This document shows, one piece after another, positions 12,501 through 22,078 of a stretch of 64,000 bases of DNA. The stretch spans positions 39,494,714-39,558,713 of the forward strand of contig CM049320.1 in the NCBI GenBank assembly GCA_026874595.1, in the 5' to 3' direction. The translations under genes were made by a program, and so were the position numbers. Source of the DNA: Sipunculus nudus (taxonomy: Eukaryota > Annelida > Sipuncula > Golfingiida > Sipunculidae). Within the stretch, counting starts at the first letter, position 1. Every line of letters starts with the position of its first letter. The notes beneath the pieces were generated by a model. The model was not told the DNA's origin. It made no database searches and was given only the letters and a program-made list of their open reading frames with translations.

Positions 12501-14056
12501 TGGTGATGTCTGGACCCCACTTGTTTGTACTGAGTGACCTCCTGACTTGGCTGCTGAAACTCAGCATTTTGTCAAATCTGTTTTCAAATACAGAAAGCCT
12601 TTTTCAATTGACTACAATGTTTTTTTTAAAACTGTATTTACCTAATCTATTCTTATAAAACTGGCAGAACCCTACCATAGAATAATTCTTGTAAAGTTTA
12701 AACCAATCAGCTTAACAGTTTCATCATAAATCAGTGTATAAGCTAGAAGAGTTTTAAATTACATTTTCGCTTGTAAAAAACACATCAATGTAGGTGGCGC
12801 CACCAATACCTCAAAGTCAGATGACATATGTGACAAACATTGGTATAAAATATGGTGATTATAGCTCTAGCCGTTTCTGAGATTTTAATTTTAGTGTGCT
12901 TTTTTTGGGCAGATGACTTAGTTCAACCTCCTGTAACTCAGCCAAAAATCTCCGAATTGGAACCATTCGTACAAACTTGAGAGAGATTGTTCCAGGGATC
13001 AATTCTGTGAAATATTGCACAATTTGGCTGGACAGTTTCAGAGAGGAAGTTTTTTAAAGGTTTTTAAGCTTTTTCTCTATAAAATCTAAATTAATGCAGA
13101 TACCCAATAATAAGCTTTAGGGCACCAAGTTTCACATGTGACTAATTCTTACATGTAATTTGGAGCTGCTAGCTCTGATGGTTTCTGACTTACAGCCATG
13201 GATGGCGGAAAGCCAGCCCTGGACGCTGGACGGCTGACGATGGACAGACGAAGCTGCACCATCGCATAAGCTCACAGGTTCCCTAAAAAGACTACACATA
13301 TATACAAAGCTTCAGCTCTGCTTCTGGAGCTAAATGTAACTAGACATTAAAGTAGATGTAAAATAACAAAATATATTCATGGCAATTCAAATTTCTTTTT
13401 TAATTCTTTTTTCAATTAGGATAGTTTTATTGGACTTTGACTCAGGTTCCAGATAACTTATTCTTGAAAGTGGACTTAGACTTGAGTCCCAAAGACTCAG
13501 ACCTGAGTAGCCTGGACATAGACTTGCACTCAGGAGTCAGATGGGTGGACTCCACTAGATCACTGGTTGCTATACTTTGGACAGCCTAATGGACAAAGAG
13601 TGATCACTGTAGCTCAGATGAATCTGAGGCAGGGTAGGGATGACATCAATTCTATATCATGAGGTATATGGTGATATCATTATATCAGTATCAGGCCTGG
13701 GAAATCCAGCCACTTATCAAAATACCACAATTGCCAGTACTTTTTGCCATGTTTCAAAGTCAATCTATAAGCTGGCAAAACCTGAGATATAATTTTTTCT
13801 GTTATAATAATTATTTATATACAGAACAACTGTCTGTAAGTCTTAAAATAAAATTTGTTTGGATGTCTCTTATATTTGAAGAATTTTGCCATCCTTATAT
13901 CTATGAAAATAATATCATCAAATACTTCTCAAGATTTGTTACTTATTAATTTTTTTTATAGTAAAAACAGGAAAATCACCTGACATCCTTGGCATCACTT
14001 GGTATATATGCTGACATGTGGTCTCCAAACAGGGACTGAAGTTTCATGGTTTCCAT
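3438..14056 (-). CDS. RANGRF: Ran guanine nucleotide release factor (Mog1), five coding exons
   Basis: Coding exons are 14056-13980, 9403-9290, 8105-8001, 4329-4177 and 3576-3438. They total 588 nt, giving 195 aa and a TGA, and every junction has GT/AG. Mog1 is a small NTF2-like-fold protein that binds the GTPase Ran, releases its nucleotide and supports nuclear transport; vertebrate MOG1 also helps bring the cardiac sodium channel to the cell surface. Signature stretches seen are LFG at residues 9-11, EVPDNQEVF (30-38), [15 protein letters not shown] (66-72), WVLSG (104-108) and RLPQFETD. The length is close to human MOG1 (about 186 aa). The start at 14056 places eight residues before LFG, as in the human protein. 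An acceptor at 14072-14073 implies an upstream, probably untranslated, exon. All introns keep phase 2. No disruption is seen. Confidence 0.93.
4177..4329 (-). CDS. RANGRF: RANGRF coding exon 4
   Basis: This 153-nt exon encodes [12 protein letters not shown] and [16 protein letters not shown], the core beta-strand region of Mog1. The acceptor is ATCCTTAG and the donor GTAATG. Confidence 0.92.
4906..5036. repeat. Tandem duplication of about 68 bp in RANGRF intron 4
   Basis: Two near-identical consecutive units share AACTCCCTGTGATG and GGGTGTTACATCACTGAGTA. Confidence 0.8.
5625..5700 (-). repeat. Dispersed repeat, inverted relative to 8300-8370
   Basis: Its reverse complement contains GGCTTGTTCTCATGGAATT and GGGGACATGGTAG, which appear in direct form at 8300-8370. 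Both lie inside RANGRF intron 3 and intron 2 sequence. Confidence 0.65.
6640..7570. repeat. Degenerate intronic repeat tract (TGACCTTGA-type)
   Basis: Repeated blocks around TGACCTTGACC and AAAGTTTG recur at irregular spacing, and the right end matches the repeat at 100-385. No protein similarity was recognised. Confidence 0.45.
8001..8105 (-). CDS. RANGRF: RANGRF coding exon 3
   Basis: This 105-nt exon encodes HFEDVAG and an acidic stretch that includes LRVEEI. The acceptor is TTATTACAG and the donor GTAAGTATAG, close to consensus. Confidence 0.9.
8594..8775. mobile_element. Tc1/mariner-like MITE (TACAGTGGAAC ends)
   Basis: Terminal sequences TACAGTGGAAC and its imperfect complement (TTTTACTGTA) bound about 180 bp built of repeated GATAAGACCACCTGT blocks. 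Ends in TA fit a Tc1/mariner-type target. Confidence 0.6.
9290..9403 (-). CDS. RANGRF: RANGRF coding exon 2
   Basis: This 114-nt exon encodes the most diagnostic Mog1 block, EVPDNQEVF followed by [12 protein letters not shown]. The acceptor follows AAACTCCAG and the donor is GTAAAT. Confidence 0.92.
9531..9830. repeat. Two tandem units of about 145 bp in RANGRF intron 1
   Basis: Units begin at about 9531 and 9676. Each carries ATGCATCAAGGTCATCCAT and GGTTTGGTGACTGTACC. Confidence 0.75.
9850..10440. repeat. GGTGGCGCCACC-headed intronic repeats
   Basis: Two related units start at GGTGGCGCCACC (9850-9861) and GGTGGTGCCACC (10157-10168). Each is followed by similar text about CAATTTGATTTTTGGATCA and AAGGTCATGACC. 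They are members of the family forming the array at 11425-12230. Confidence 0.6.
10888..11070. mobile_element. Tc1/mariner-like MITE
   Basis: The left end TACAGTGGAACCCC and right end GGGGTTCCACTGAATA are inverted repeats, with internal GCGACCACC blocks. It is about 183 bp with no coding capacity. Confidence 0.75.
11425..12230. repeat. 278-bp tandem array in RANGRF intron 1, about 2.9 units
   Basis: The block CTGTCATAAAATCGAGA starts at about 11434, 11712 and 11990, a constant 278-bp step. Units contain GGTGGCGCCACC at their junctions and an inner half-unit GGTTGCAGGTGG. The fourth unit is incomplete. Confidence 0.88.
12421..12476. repeat. Palindromic TCTAGACG cluster
   Basis: GTGTCTAGACGTCTAGACAC at 12443-12462 is a perfect 20-bp palindrome. 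A near-copy lies immediately 5' and a half-site 3'. Confidence 0.9.
12780..13280. repeat. Further GGTGGCGCCACC-headed dispersed repeat
   Basis: It starts at the palindrome at 12793-12804 and ends in ACGCTGGACGGCTGACGAT-type text. Its layout resembles the 278-bp units but it is diverged. No coding exon is seen. Confidence 0.5.
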
Positions 14057-14071
14057 ACTGTACAGAGGGAT
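13980..14071 (-). CDS. RANGRF: RANGRF coding exon 1 (start codon exon)
   Basis: The exon carries the ATG at 14056 and encodes residues 1-25, including LFG, the first conserved Mog1 block. The acceptor TTACAG lies just before 14071, so 15 nt upstream of the ATG are probably 5' untranslated, although the frame is open through them. The donor is GTGATT. Confidence 0.85.
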
Positions 14072-14849
14072 CTGTAAGATATTGATAAAATGGTATAGTA
14101 GATAAGCTGTAAGTTAATCTTTTCTTGTGGCTGACTCAAAATAAACCCTATATATTCAGCTGACAAAATGTTACACCAATCTAGGGGTCTGTGTGCTGTA
14201 AATACTTGCTGGGACACACAGAATTCCTAACTTTAGCTAATACAGCCCAGGTCAATGGTCAAGTACAGTCATGACTTGATAATCCAACACAAAATGTATA
14301 GTTAACGACAGATGACAAGGTTGTCATTTGTCAAATCACGAAAAGGCAGGAGGTATATTGTCAGAAACAGATGACATTACACTTCATGAAACTCATATTA
14401 TATTACGTATATATAGTAAAAAAGATATAATATCTGAGATGGTGAACTCTATTATATTTGGCTTCAATTCATATTTAATGCAATTCATCACATATAGGCT
14501 CTATGTGTGTACAGGGAAACTACTCAGGTGTGAAGAATTGTAGAGCTCTTCATACCTTAATGTCTTAAAAAAAGTCAAGGATATTCAATGGACCAAATAA
14601 ATTTAGTTACATTTAGATACGCATAGTGGCTGCAGCAAATTGTGAGACAAAATAAACAACCTAATTAATTAGTAAGACAAAGTGACAATATAATCAGTTA
14701 CCTATGCATGGTGCCACTGAGCCATACTAATTTGCAACCAAAATGAAGCAAACCGATTTTGATAAGTTGACAGTGGTATTAATTGAACAATCTGTAGGCT
14801 ATTACCTAGCCAGATTTAATCGGACTAAATATTATTATACTAACTATTG

Positions 14850-15430
14850 ACTATTTTGTTACAGACCCTAATGGCATGTAAGGCCCTCTCTTCATGCGAC
14901 AGCCACAGATGCCTGGGGCTACGCTCCCGAGGCAGCGGAAATCTTACGCTTCTAAAGAAGCAACTGATTTTCACGCTGCTAGATTTGACCGTTTATGATA
15001 TATTTAGACACTAGATGGCGGTTCGTTGTCCGCTGAACAAAACGTGCGTATGATGTGACAAGCAGCCAAGCAGATGCTAATAAACAAACACGCGACAGGC
15101 ATCCTGGCTCTGCCCATAGCTGCGCTTCAAGCGCCGTTTGAAGACAAATGTACGTTCGAATTTTAATTGCTCCCTCTGCATTCCTGCATCATCGACCGAT
15201 TCGATTCTGACAGTATGACTTTGTTAGCGTAGCCATGTGTCTAGTGTCTGCAGGACTGAAACCAGCCAGCGAGGTGTACACGCAGCCTTTGTTGTTATGT
15301 TTCGTTTGAATTCGACTCACCGACCGGGCATCCTATGTGCCCAAGGCCCTAGGCAAACCACGTCTGCGTCACTCTGCGGCAATTCTCTCTGAGCATGTGG
15401 CCTGTTCATACGGTTACCGGGGCAATGAGC
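14850..15430. promoter_or_regulatory. Possible RANGRF promoter / 5' exon interval
   Basis: This is the only stretch upstream of RANGRF exon 1 with raised GC and many CpG dinucleotides. It includes AGATGGCGG (15013-15021), which resembles a YY1-type core site. No first exon could be assigned. The call rests on composition and position only. Confidence 0.25.
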
Positions 15431-15644
15431 TGTCACTCAAAACGAAATGAAAATGATTGGATCAGTGTATTCCTCGCTTGGCCGTGTCTTCCATCACAAG
15501 GTCTCATCTGATTGGACAAAAATACAGTGCTCCCCTCTGGTGTAGCAATTCAGGATACGAGGTCATTACAAACAGCGCTTACCATATAGGAAGTAGGCCT
15601 ATAGGTAAAGCGCTGTGTAAAGAGCGTACCTGGGGCTGGACTTA

Positions 15645-15732
15645 ATACCGAAATTCACAAAAAAAACACTGAAATAACAGTCATTACCACCAGTATAGAT
15701 GTTCAATACACATTATACATATATATAAACCT

Positions 15733-15827
<95 letters not shown>

Positions 15828-15934
15828 CACCTATACTGGTGGTACTGACAGTTATTTCAGTGTAATTTCATTGTATTTCGGTGCTATATCAGTTTATTTC
15901 GGTGTTATTTCAGTGTTTTAGTGTACTTCGGTAT
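15645..15934. mobile_element. Foldback MITE with (TA)n centre
   Basis: The ends TACCGAAAT and ACTTCGGTA are inverted, and internal arms (CACTGAAATAACAGTCA..ACCACCAGTATAG versus CTATACTGGTGGTACTGACAG) pair across a 90-bp TA run at 15735-15826. The right arm carries extra TTATTTCGGTG repeats. TA at both ends fits a Tc1/mariner-type target. Confidence 0.7.
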
Positions 15935-15949
15935 CCAGAAATATTGAAA

Positions 15950-15958
15950 GTCTAGAGA
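15950..15958. repeat. Left target-site duplication, 9 bp
   Basis: GTCTAGAGA directly abuts the left inverted repeat and is identical to 20225-20233. Extending by one base breaks the match. Confidence 0.85.
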
Positions 15959-16086
15959 GGGTGTGACTATTTACCGTCCGGGACCATCTGACACCGTCCG
16001 GGACTCCCAGAATACCGTCCAGGACCCAGCTGTACCGCCCGGGACACCAGAACTAGCTTAATAATATAACTTAAATGCATACAGAC
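15959..16086 (+). repeat. Left terminal inverted repeat with four iterons
   Basis: 128 bp matching the complement of 20117-20224, with a 20-bp extra block. It contains ACCGTCCGGGAC-type iterons at 15973, 15993, 16014 and 16034, at 20-21-20-bp spacing. Confidence 0.9.
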
Positions 16087-16790
16087 CTTCCGGGACCGAC
16101 CGGGCCACCAGTATACCATCGGGGTCAACAAAATCAGCCCTTAACAGACCTGGCTGTTGCGCACAAATGCACAATTACCAAATATAGGCCTACTACATCC
16201 CAAAACACTCAAACATCATGTGTTTATATTCCACAGTTAGTGATTATTTTTAATATGAACATTTCAGTTTAACGCCATGATCATGTTTATGTTTTGGTTT
16301 GGCGCTATGTAAATTATTATTATTATTGTTATTATTATTCTGAATATAATTCTCCTGACCGGAATACCGTAAGGGGCAACAAAACCAGCCCCGGACCGGC
16401 CTGAGATCAACCATACCAATAGCCAAATAAAATATACTACATATTATTATATTAACACTCAAAAGATACAAAGATTATATTTTAAATAAGAATAAAATTG
16501 TTTGGTAGGCCTATAGTGCCATGGTATAATGTTCATGTTAATATTATTATTAGTAGTAATCGTTTATATTCAGAATATAAAGTCGGGGAAAACTGACCCT
16601 TTGATCACCAACCGCCTGCCACTGATTGCTCCACCGAAACCCTGCACGCCTGTCGGTGTGACATAATTAATTAGCCAAGTGGTGTGATTAGGAGTTGTTA
16701 TGCAATGCGTTGAACCGTTACCATTTTCACGGTCCGACGGCTGTGGTCTATGGCGCTGTCACTGATACAAGCCGTGTGCTAATCCGTGTT

Positions 16791-17045
16791 GTTGTAATCA
16801 TATCGTGTCCTTAATTATATTTGCAATACATAATGCTTTCAGCAATACGCATATCAATTAAGGCCTCATGGTTAACGAATGCAACCCTCATAGATATATT
16901 TAATTACATTCCATATTGTAGTAATCATAACGTGTCATATATTATTTTTGCAATACAAAATCATATCAGCAATACGCACATCAATAAAGGCCTCATCCCC
17001 GTGGTAAAAAAAAATGTGACCCTTATAGATATATTTTATTATATC
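16791..17045. repeat. Tandem duplication of about 125 bp
   Basis: Two units share GCAATACGC, AAGGCCTCAT and ATAGATATATTT in the same order, inside the large transposon. Confidence 0.75.
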
Positions 17046-17065
17046 ACATATTGATGATGTTACTT

Positions 17066-17070
<5 letters not shown>

Positions 17071-17126
<56 letters not shown>
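17071..17126. repeat. (GA)n microsatellite
   Basis: A GA run of about 56 bp. Confidence 0.95.
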
Positions 17127-17130
<4 letters not shown>

Positions 17131-17952
17131 TTCTATCATTAATATCCTGTATGTAGTTGTTTGCACAATTGTGGGTGGAAATTACTAGGTATCTATTATC
17201 TCTCTGTTAACATGCAGATGGAATCGTAATTAAATATGACAAAAATCACTGTACAGTAGCTAATTAAAGCAATATTCGGAGTGGGTGGTTTCCACCTTTC
17301 CCTGGGCCCGCGCCGTGGATGGGTACATGCCGGATTGCCGAATGCCGACTACCACCATGCCGATTCCTTTTTGCCGAAACGCCGGTTTGCCGACTATGTC
17401 AATAGAACTGTAATATGAAGGCGCTGTGTGTAAATATTGTGAATAGCTTGTGATTTTATTAGATATATTTTATAATGTACATATACATGTCCAAGTGTAG
17501 GGCCTATATGACGGTTGATATGACCCAAGCAATTTATCGATGCTCTTTATAAGAATCAACGATTAAATATCTATGCACTGTGTTTGATACTGTATATAAC
17601 GTGGATGATATTTGTTGTGAAAGAATATTGGAGTAATTTGGGATGAATACCAATATTTAGTGATTTTGTAGTTGTTACACTGTACACCCATTATGGACTT
17701 TTGGGTAGCACTTTTGGTAAAACAGTAAACTATGCATTACCTATATAGTGGACATTGGATTTAAAGCAGTATATCCCGTTGAATAAGTGTAATTTTTCGT
17801 GTTACATATCAGCTATGAAATATTTCAGCTATATTTATCATCACTGTGCAGTTTGCAGCACTTATATATTTTTAATATATATTTAATAGTCTGCGTGTTG
17901 TCAAATTTATAAGCACAATTAAGACAATAACCAAGCATCAGAGCAAAAATCC

Positions 17953-17958
17953 TTTATT
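17953..17958 (-). terminator. Poly(A) signal for the SGNH-like gene
   Basis: AATAAA on the minus strand, followed downstream by T-rich and TG-containing text. It is about 600 nt past the predicted stop, so the transcript would have a long 3' untranslated region. Confidence 0.5.
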
Positions 17959-18391
17959 ACAAGTCAAAAATAATAACACATTTACATACATAAACATATG
18001 TACATAGATGGCAACAAGTCATGAAGTAAAAAAACAAATGTCATATTTTACAAATGAAAAAGCATAACGCATCTCTACATAAATACATATATACCGGTAC
18101 CACGAATCACCGGCGAACTGTACGTGACAGTTCCATGAGTAGTTGTCCATACATGTTTCTCCCTGTGAATCTTGATCCAATGCCCCAGACACTGTCCTCA
18201 TCCAGATGTATTATATCCCGGTGATCTGTTTCTTCAGGTGCCGGCGGAAGCTGGTGTCGGCATCTGCTCGTTGCTGCAAAAGTTGCTGCATAACTGCAAC
18301 CTTATTTTTTTTTGCCATTATGATGTGCAGGTTACACCGTCGCCGATTCTTCGTGCAGTCTCTGGGAACTGAGACTGCGCTATTTAGTTCA

Positions 18392-18628
18392 CCTGGTCCT
18401 CGCGTCCCGCTGCTGTCGCCTTTTCTGTTTGGTAAGCATGCTCAAGGCGGTTTTCAGTTTGGCCTGCACCTCATCAAGTAGAATGTACTTGGTGGAGAGT
18501 ACAGAGTTAGTCCCTCTGATGAACACATGGGCCTTCAGGTGTTTCTTCCTCAACTCATCAGTAAATACTGTTTCGAGAATATCGGCAATCCGTCTCTTTG
18601 TAGAAGCAGTGGGATTGGCAGGTCCCAT
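18392..18628 (-). pseudogene. Overlapping out-of-frame open stretch downstream of the SGNH-like ORF
   Basis: A second frame starts at ATG 18628, preceded directly by TAA, and runs 79 codons. The product is charged (RRIADILETVFTDELRKKH, later KQKRRQQRDA). Further down, in the same frame but after stops, lies DIIHLDED, which resembles an SGNH block V (DxxH). An intron from 18394 to about 18270 (AG/GTGAAC donor) would restore that frame. It may be remains of an alternative C-terminus, or untranslated sequence. Confidence 0.25.
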
Positions 18629-19452
18629 TTATTCTCTATCATGTACAGCTCTCGGAGAACACCCCTGTCCTGTCCCAGGAACATCGTGTGTGTGCGCTCC
18701 AAGTACCATATGTCGTCAGTGGTGTCCGCCAGACGATATAACATGCCGTTATAGAGGCCTATGCTGGTCACGTTCTGACGAGGCGGTAGTGCTGCCAACA
18801 CAATTTGGCTGTGTGGACTTCTCTCTTTGATCAGCTTGATCAAACCCTGTATCTTGCTGAAGACCACACCTGCCCTTTCTCGATCACTCAGGTTGTTTCC
18901 TCCGATCATCAGACCTGAAAATATAATAAAATATATATTAAATTGCTATTACTGATGTACATTACTGATGTTGCGTTGTGGTTATACATCGCGTATCATC
19001 TTTTAAAAAAATTATGTATGAAACTCTCAATTACTTGTTATACATACAGGTAAATGTGTATCGGTTCATGTACATGTAAATGCTTACCTATTACTGGATG
19101 TGTAACGGATATCACATCACGCTGGATTTTGCTTATGGTGGTTTCCACAGTAGCACCAACGTACGCCTGCAGTTTAGTGTAGCTGAGCGGGATCAGTGTT
19201 GGCATGCTGAAAAGAGAGAAAGAGGTAACCATCAAAATAAGTCATATAACATCGTACTGTAAACTGTGTTTAAGAATTATCATATATAAAATTAACAGGA
19301 TTATGCCATTTTATGAACAGGTGTGTTTTAATCGATTCATCCATTCTTTCTCAAAGAAAGTTTTACACCTACATTTTATTCAGCTTCTACACATTTCATA
19401 CGCGAAATACATCTATAAAATATACTTACTTCCTCAACCAATCGTTTTCCAT
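18550..19452 (-). CDS. SGNH/GDSL-hydrolase-like protein carried by the transposon
   Basis: Three exons join in frame: 19452-19430 (23 nt), 19206-19088 (119 nt) and 18914-18550 (365 nt). Together they encode 168 aa. Donors are GTAAGT and GTAAGC; acceptors are CTTTTCAG and ATTTTCAG. The start is the first ATG after a TATA box about 140 bp upstream. The product matches the C-terminal two-thirds of an SGNH-hydrolase fold. A block-II-like glycine is at G25, IGGNN at 51-55 stands where block III has GxND, and IVLAALPPRQN (86-95 region) follows the helix as in esterases of this family. The block-I catalytic Ser (GDS) is absent, and RDGLP at 154-158 has Pro where block V has His. It is probably not an active esterase as drawn. 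No signal peptide or membrane segment is seen. Confidence 0.6.
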
Positions 19453-19585
19453 CCTGGTCCCTGTTAAGAGATGATCACAGTTCCGATGTCAGACTATACG
19501 TAGAACTATACTGAATGCAGGAACGAGAGCAGTAGTGAGCTTTACAAATGTGAACAGTCGAATGGATACACCTTTCCCACTCACT

Positions 19586-19593
19586 TATTTATA
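19586..19593 (-). promoter_or_regulatory. TATA box of the SGNH-like gene
   Basis: TATAAATA on the minus strand, which would place initiation near 19560 and leave a 5' leader of about 110 nt before ATG 19452. It lies inside the transposon. Confidence 0.6.
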
Positions 19594-19921
19594 CAGCTGA
19601 AGACGGAAGGTCAGTAAATTAACTATAGACAGTTTGTCATTTTCTTGAGCATTTGTTTGACACGTTTGATGGGATCGATTGAAAAATTTCTTTTGATAAT
19701 GCACTGTTTGTCAACATAATTAACCGTGTCAGTTGTTTTTCATTAAACTGTGAAGGGAATATTACCGGTTTGGGGGTAAGCTGGCATGTTATTGATCTCG
19801 CAAGTTAATTAGTTAATGCCCCAATGCGTACAATTTAATTATAAGATATTAAATGAACAGAAAAAATTATGTTTATCAGATAATTTGGAGACCCTTTTTT
19901 AGTTTAGTTTAGCTTGGAATC

Positions 19922-20012
19922 GATCGTTGAATCTGGTAAAAAATAAATTGTCCACTCACAAAATCAATCGTTGAATCTGGTAAAAAAAATTGTCCACTCA
20001 CAAAATCACACC
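19922..20012. repeat. Short tandem duplication
   Basis: ATCGTTGAATCTGGTAAAAA followed by TTGTCCACTCACAAAATCA occurs twice back to back. Confidence 0.85.
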
Positions 20013-20116
20013 TGTTTGAGAAAGGGTAATAACGCTACCTTGTGGCCGGATTAATAATTAAGATGCGGTCTTTTTCTTTGTATCTGTACAATATTGTGTA
20101 TTATACATCATCAAGT

Positions 20117-20224
20117 GTCTGTATGCATTTAAGTAATATTTTTAAGCTAGTTCTGGTGTCCCGGGCGGTACAGCTGGGTCCTGGACGGTATTCTGGGAGT
20201 CCCGGACGGTAAATAGTCGCACCG
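20117..20224 (-). repeat. Right terminal inverted repeat with three iterons
   Basis: 108 bp complementary to 15959-16086. Iterons are at 20158, 20178 and 20199 (20-21-bp spacing), one fewer than on the left. Confidence 0.9.
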
Positions 20225-20233
20225 GTCTAGAGA
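20225..20233. repeat. Right target-site duplication, 9 bp
   Basis: GTCTAGAGA, identical to 15950-15958 and directly abutting the right inverted repeat. Confidence 0.85.
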
Positions 20234-20280
20234 TGGACTAAACGTTAGGAGGGTCGCAAGGCTGAGAATTAGAGCAGGGG

Positions 20281-20394
20281 CCGAAGTGCTACCCTGTCCT
20301 GTAGTGGTACATTTGTACTACTACAGGACACTGGGCTGTACCAGTACAAGCCACTGTGCTACCCCTTATCTGGCCAATCATGGGAATTCATGCC
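20281..20394 (+). repeat. Left TIR of the Tigger-like element
   Basis: 114 bp matching the complement of 23010-23123 with few mismatches. GTGCTACCC occurs near both its outer and inner ends, and an inner imperfect palindrome (CCTGTAGTGGTACA/TGTACTACTACAGG) lies between. Confidence 0.9.
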
Positions 20395-22078
20395 TGACTG
20401 GGGGCATAGGAGGAACAGGGCTACCAGGCCAATTAGTGATGAGAACAGAGAGGTCAGCTGACTATCTGCTTTGGTGTTACTGCAGTATTAAGATAACAAC
20501 AACAATAGTCATGAACCTCCATTATTGTGTGCACAAATCAAGCAATAGATAAACTCGGAAGTAGGAATCTGTTATACTTCTAAGATAATATTAAATATAA
20601 CGAACAAATTGACAACTTTTTGTGTTGAATTGGAAGATACAGACCCACTTTGCCATACCAAAAAATTCACATGTGTATTCCCATTTATATGAAAATAAAG
20701 TATATTTAATGTGTTGGAAGTCACCTGGAAGTGACAGACAATGCTCAAAATGCATAAAACTCGGGAGTCAATCACATTGCACCAACCAACAACCAATAAT
20801 TTTGAGCGGTTTATATATTTTAGGAAATTTTATTTTATTATAATAATACATTATATTGTAGTTTATCATATTATCAAGTATTATATGATTTAATATCAAA
20901 TTAGATCGCCATTGTATGAATATATGAATATATTGTCACAATATTATTGAACACATTGTGTATACATATTATTATACCTGTTATGTTATTATATTTAGCA
21001 TCTTAAGTTTATGTATTTGTTTAATTAAAAAAATATGGAGTGTCAAAATTATTTTATTTATAAAAAAAATAACAATCTTCATAATAAATTTAATGTTTTG
21101 TAAGTTGTTATATCAGTATTCTATATGGTGAATCATATTTGAAAAAAAAATCTATTCATGTTTTGTATAATAATATTAATTTATATAAGTTCTTAAAGAT
21201 TAACTATATATTAAGGAATGATATAGAGTAATTTACAATGGTAAAATACAATTAAGTTTATTTTACTTTCATTGAAACTACACATGACAATTTAAAATTC
21301 AATTTGTTTGGTAACTGAATCAAAATACCACCATTTTCATGAAATACATGAAAACAAAATATAATCTAAAACTTAACATGATTATATTTAAATTGGGTCT
21401 CACTTTTCTGGAAACATTTAGAAAATATCTGAACTGCATGACTTGTAATTAGGCGTCTTTCTGAAGTGTGCATGCAGACTATAGCATTGATAATACAATG
21501 ATGTCTATGTATGATCAGCATTCACTTTCATCGTACAAAATATTATCTTACACGTCACATCGTTATTGACAACTGTTTCATTAAATTGGTTATCAAATTT
21601 AAGGAAACAATATACATATGTAAACAAAATATAAAATAAAACATAATATTTTGTAGTTGCCTTAATGAAAAGCGCATGGTCCTGCTGAAAGATATAAATA
21701 TATATATATTTTGATTACAGACGAAGCCGCTTAATTGCAAGAGGCTTTTGTCAAGCAAATTTGTTGCAATTAACCAAAGTTGCATTTAGGCGAAGTTCAC
21801 CATCTACCATGTGTAAGGGAAGCCGAATGATCGATTGGACCGCCAAATATCTAATTAATTTAGCATTTGTTTTGTAACACTATTCGTATTGTGATAAAGA
21901 ATAAAAACACCAGTATTTGATAACTTTTATAAAAACTATAAAATATATACAAGAGAACACATTAAAAGCCAAGCCACAGAGAGTTATTACAGATCACATA
22001 TATCAACAAAGGCATTATACTTCATACACATAAAAAATATACAAAATATTCAAAATGTCCGATTTAGTTTACATCATG
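20395..22078. other. AT-rich interior of the Tigger-like element, no gene recognised
   Basis: Very AT-rich DNA with no detectable exon or known domain on either strand. In an intact element the N-terminal transposase and DNA-binding regions would lie on the other (23-kb) side, so this is probably downstream or filler sequence. Confidence 0.5.

Larger units (their letters stand above)
15959..20224. mobile_element. 4.27-kb inverted-repeat DNA transposon, MULE-like, carrying an SGNH-type gene
   Basis: The ends are long inverted repeats (15959-16086 and 20117-20224) flanked by a perfect 9-bp direct repeat GTCTAGAGA at 15950-15958 and 20225-20233. Termini read GGGTGTGACTATTTACC and, on the other strand, CGGTGCGACTATTTACC. 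A 9-bp target duplication with long TIRs is typical of Mutator-like elements, although Merlin- or KDZ-type elements are not excluded. No transposase was recognised, so it is probably non-autonomous. Its one recognisable gene is the minus-strand SGNH-like gene at 18550-19452. The interior also has a 125-bp tandem duplication (16791-17045), a (GA)n tract and GCCGA-rich text near 17330-17395. The layout resembles a gene-capturing transposon (Pack-MULE type). Confidence 0.82.

Noticed and set aside
18206-18830. Plus-strand frames of 91 and 133 codons across the SGNH-like gene
   Set aside because: They oppose a spliced minus-strand reading that has correct junctions and family motifs.
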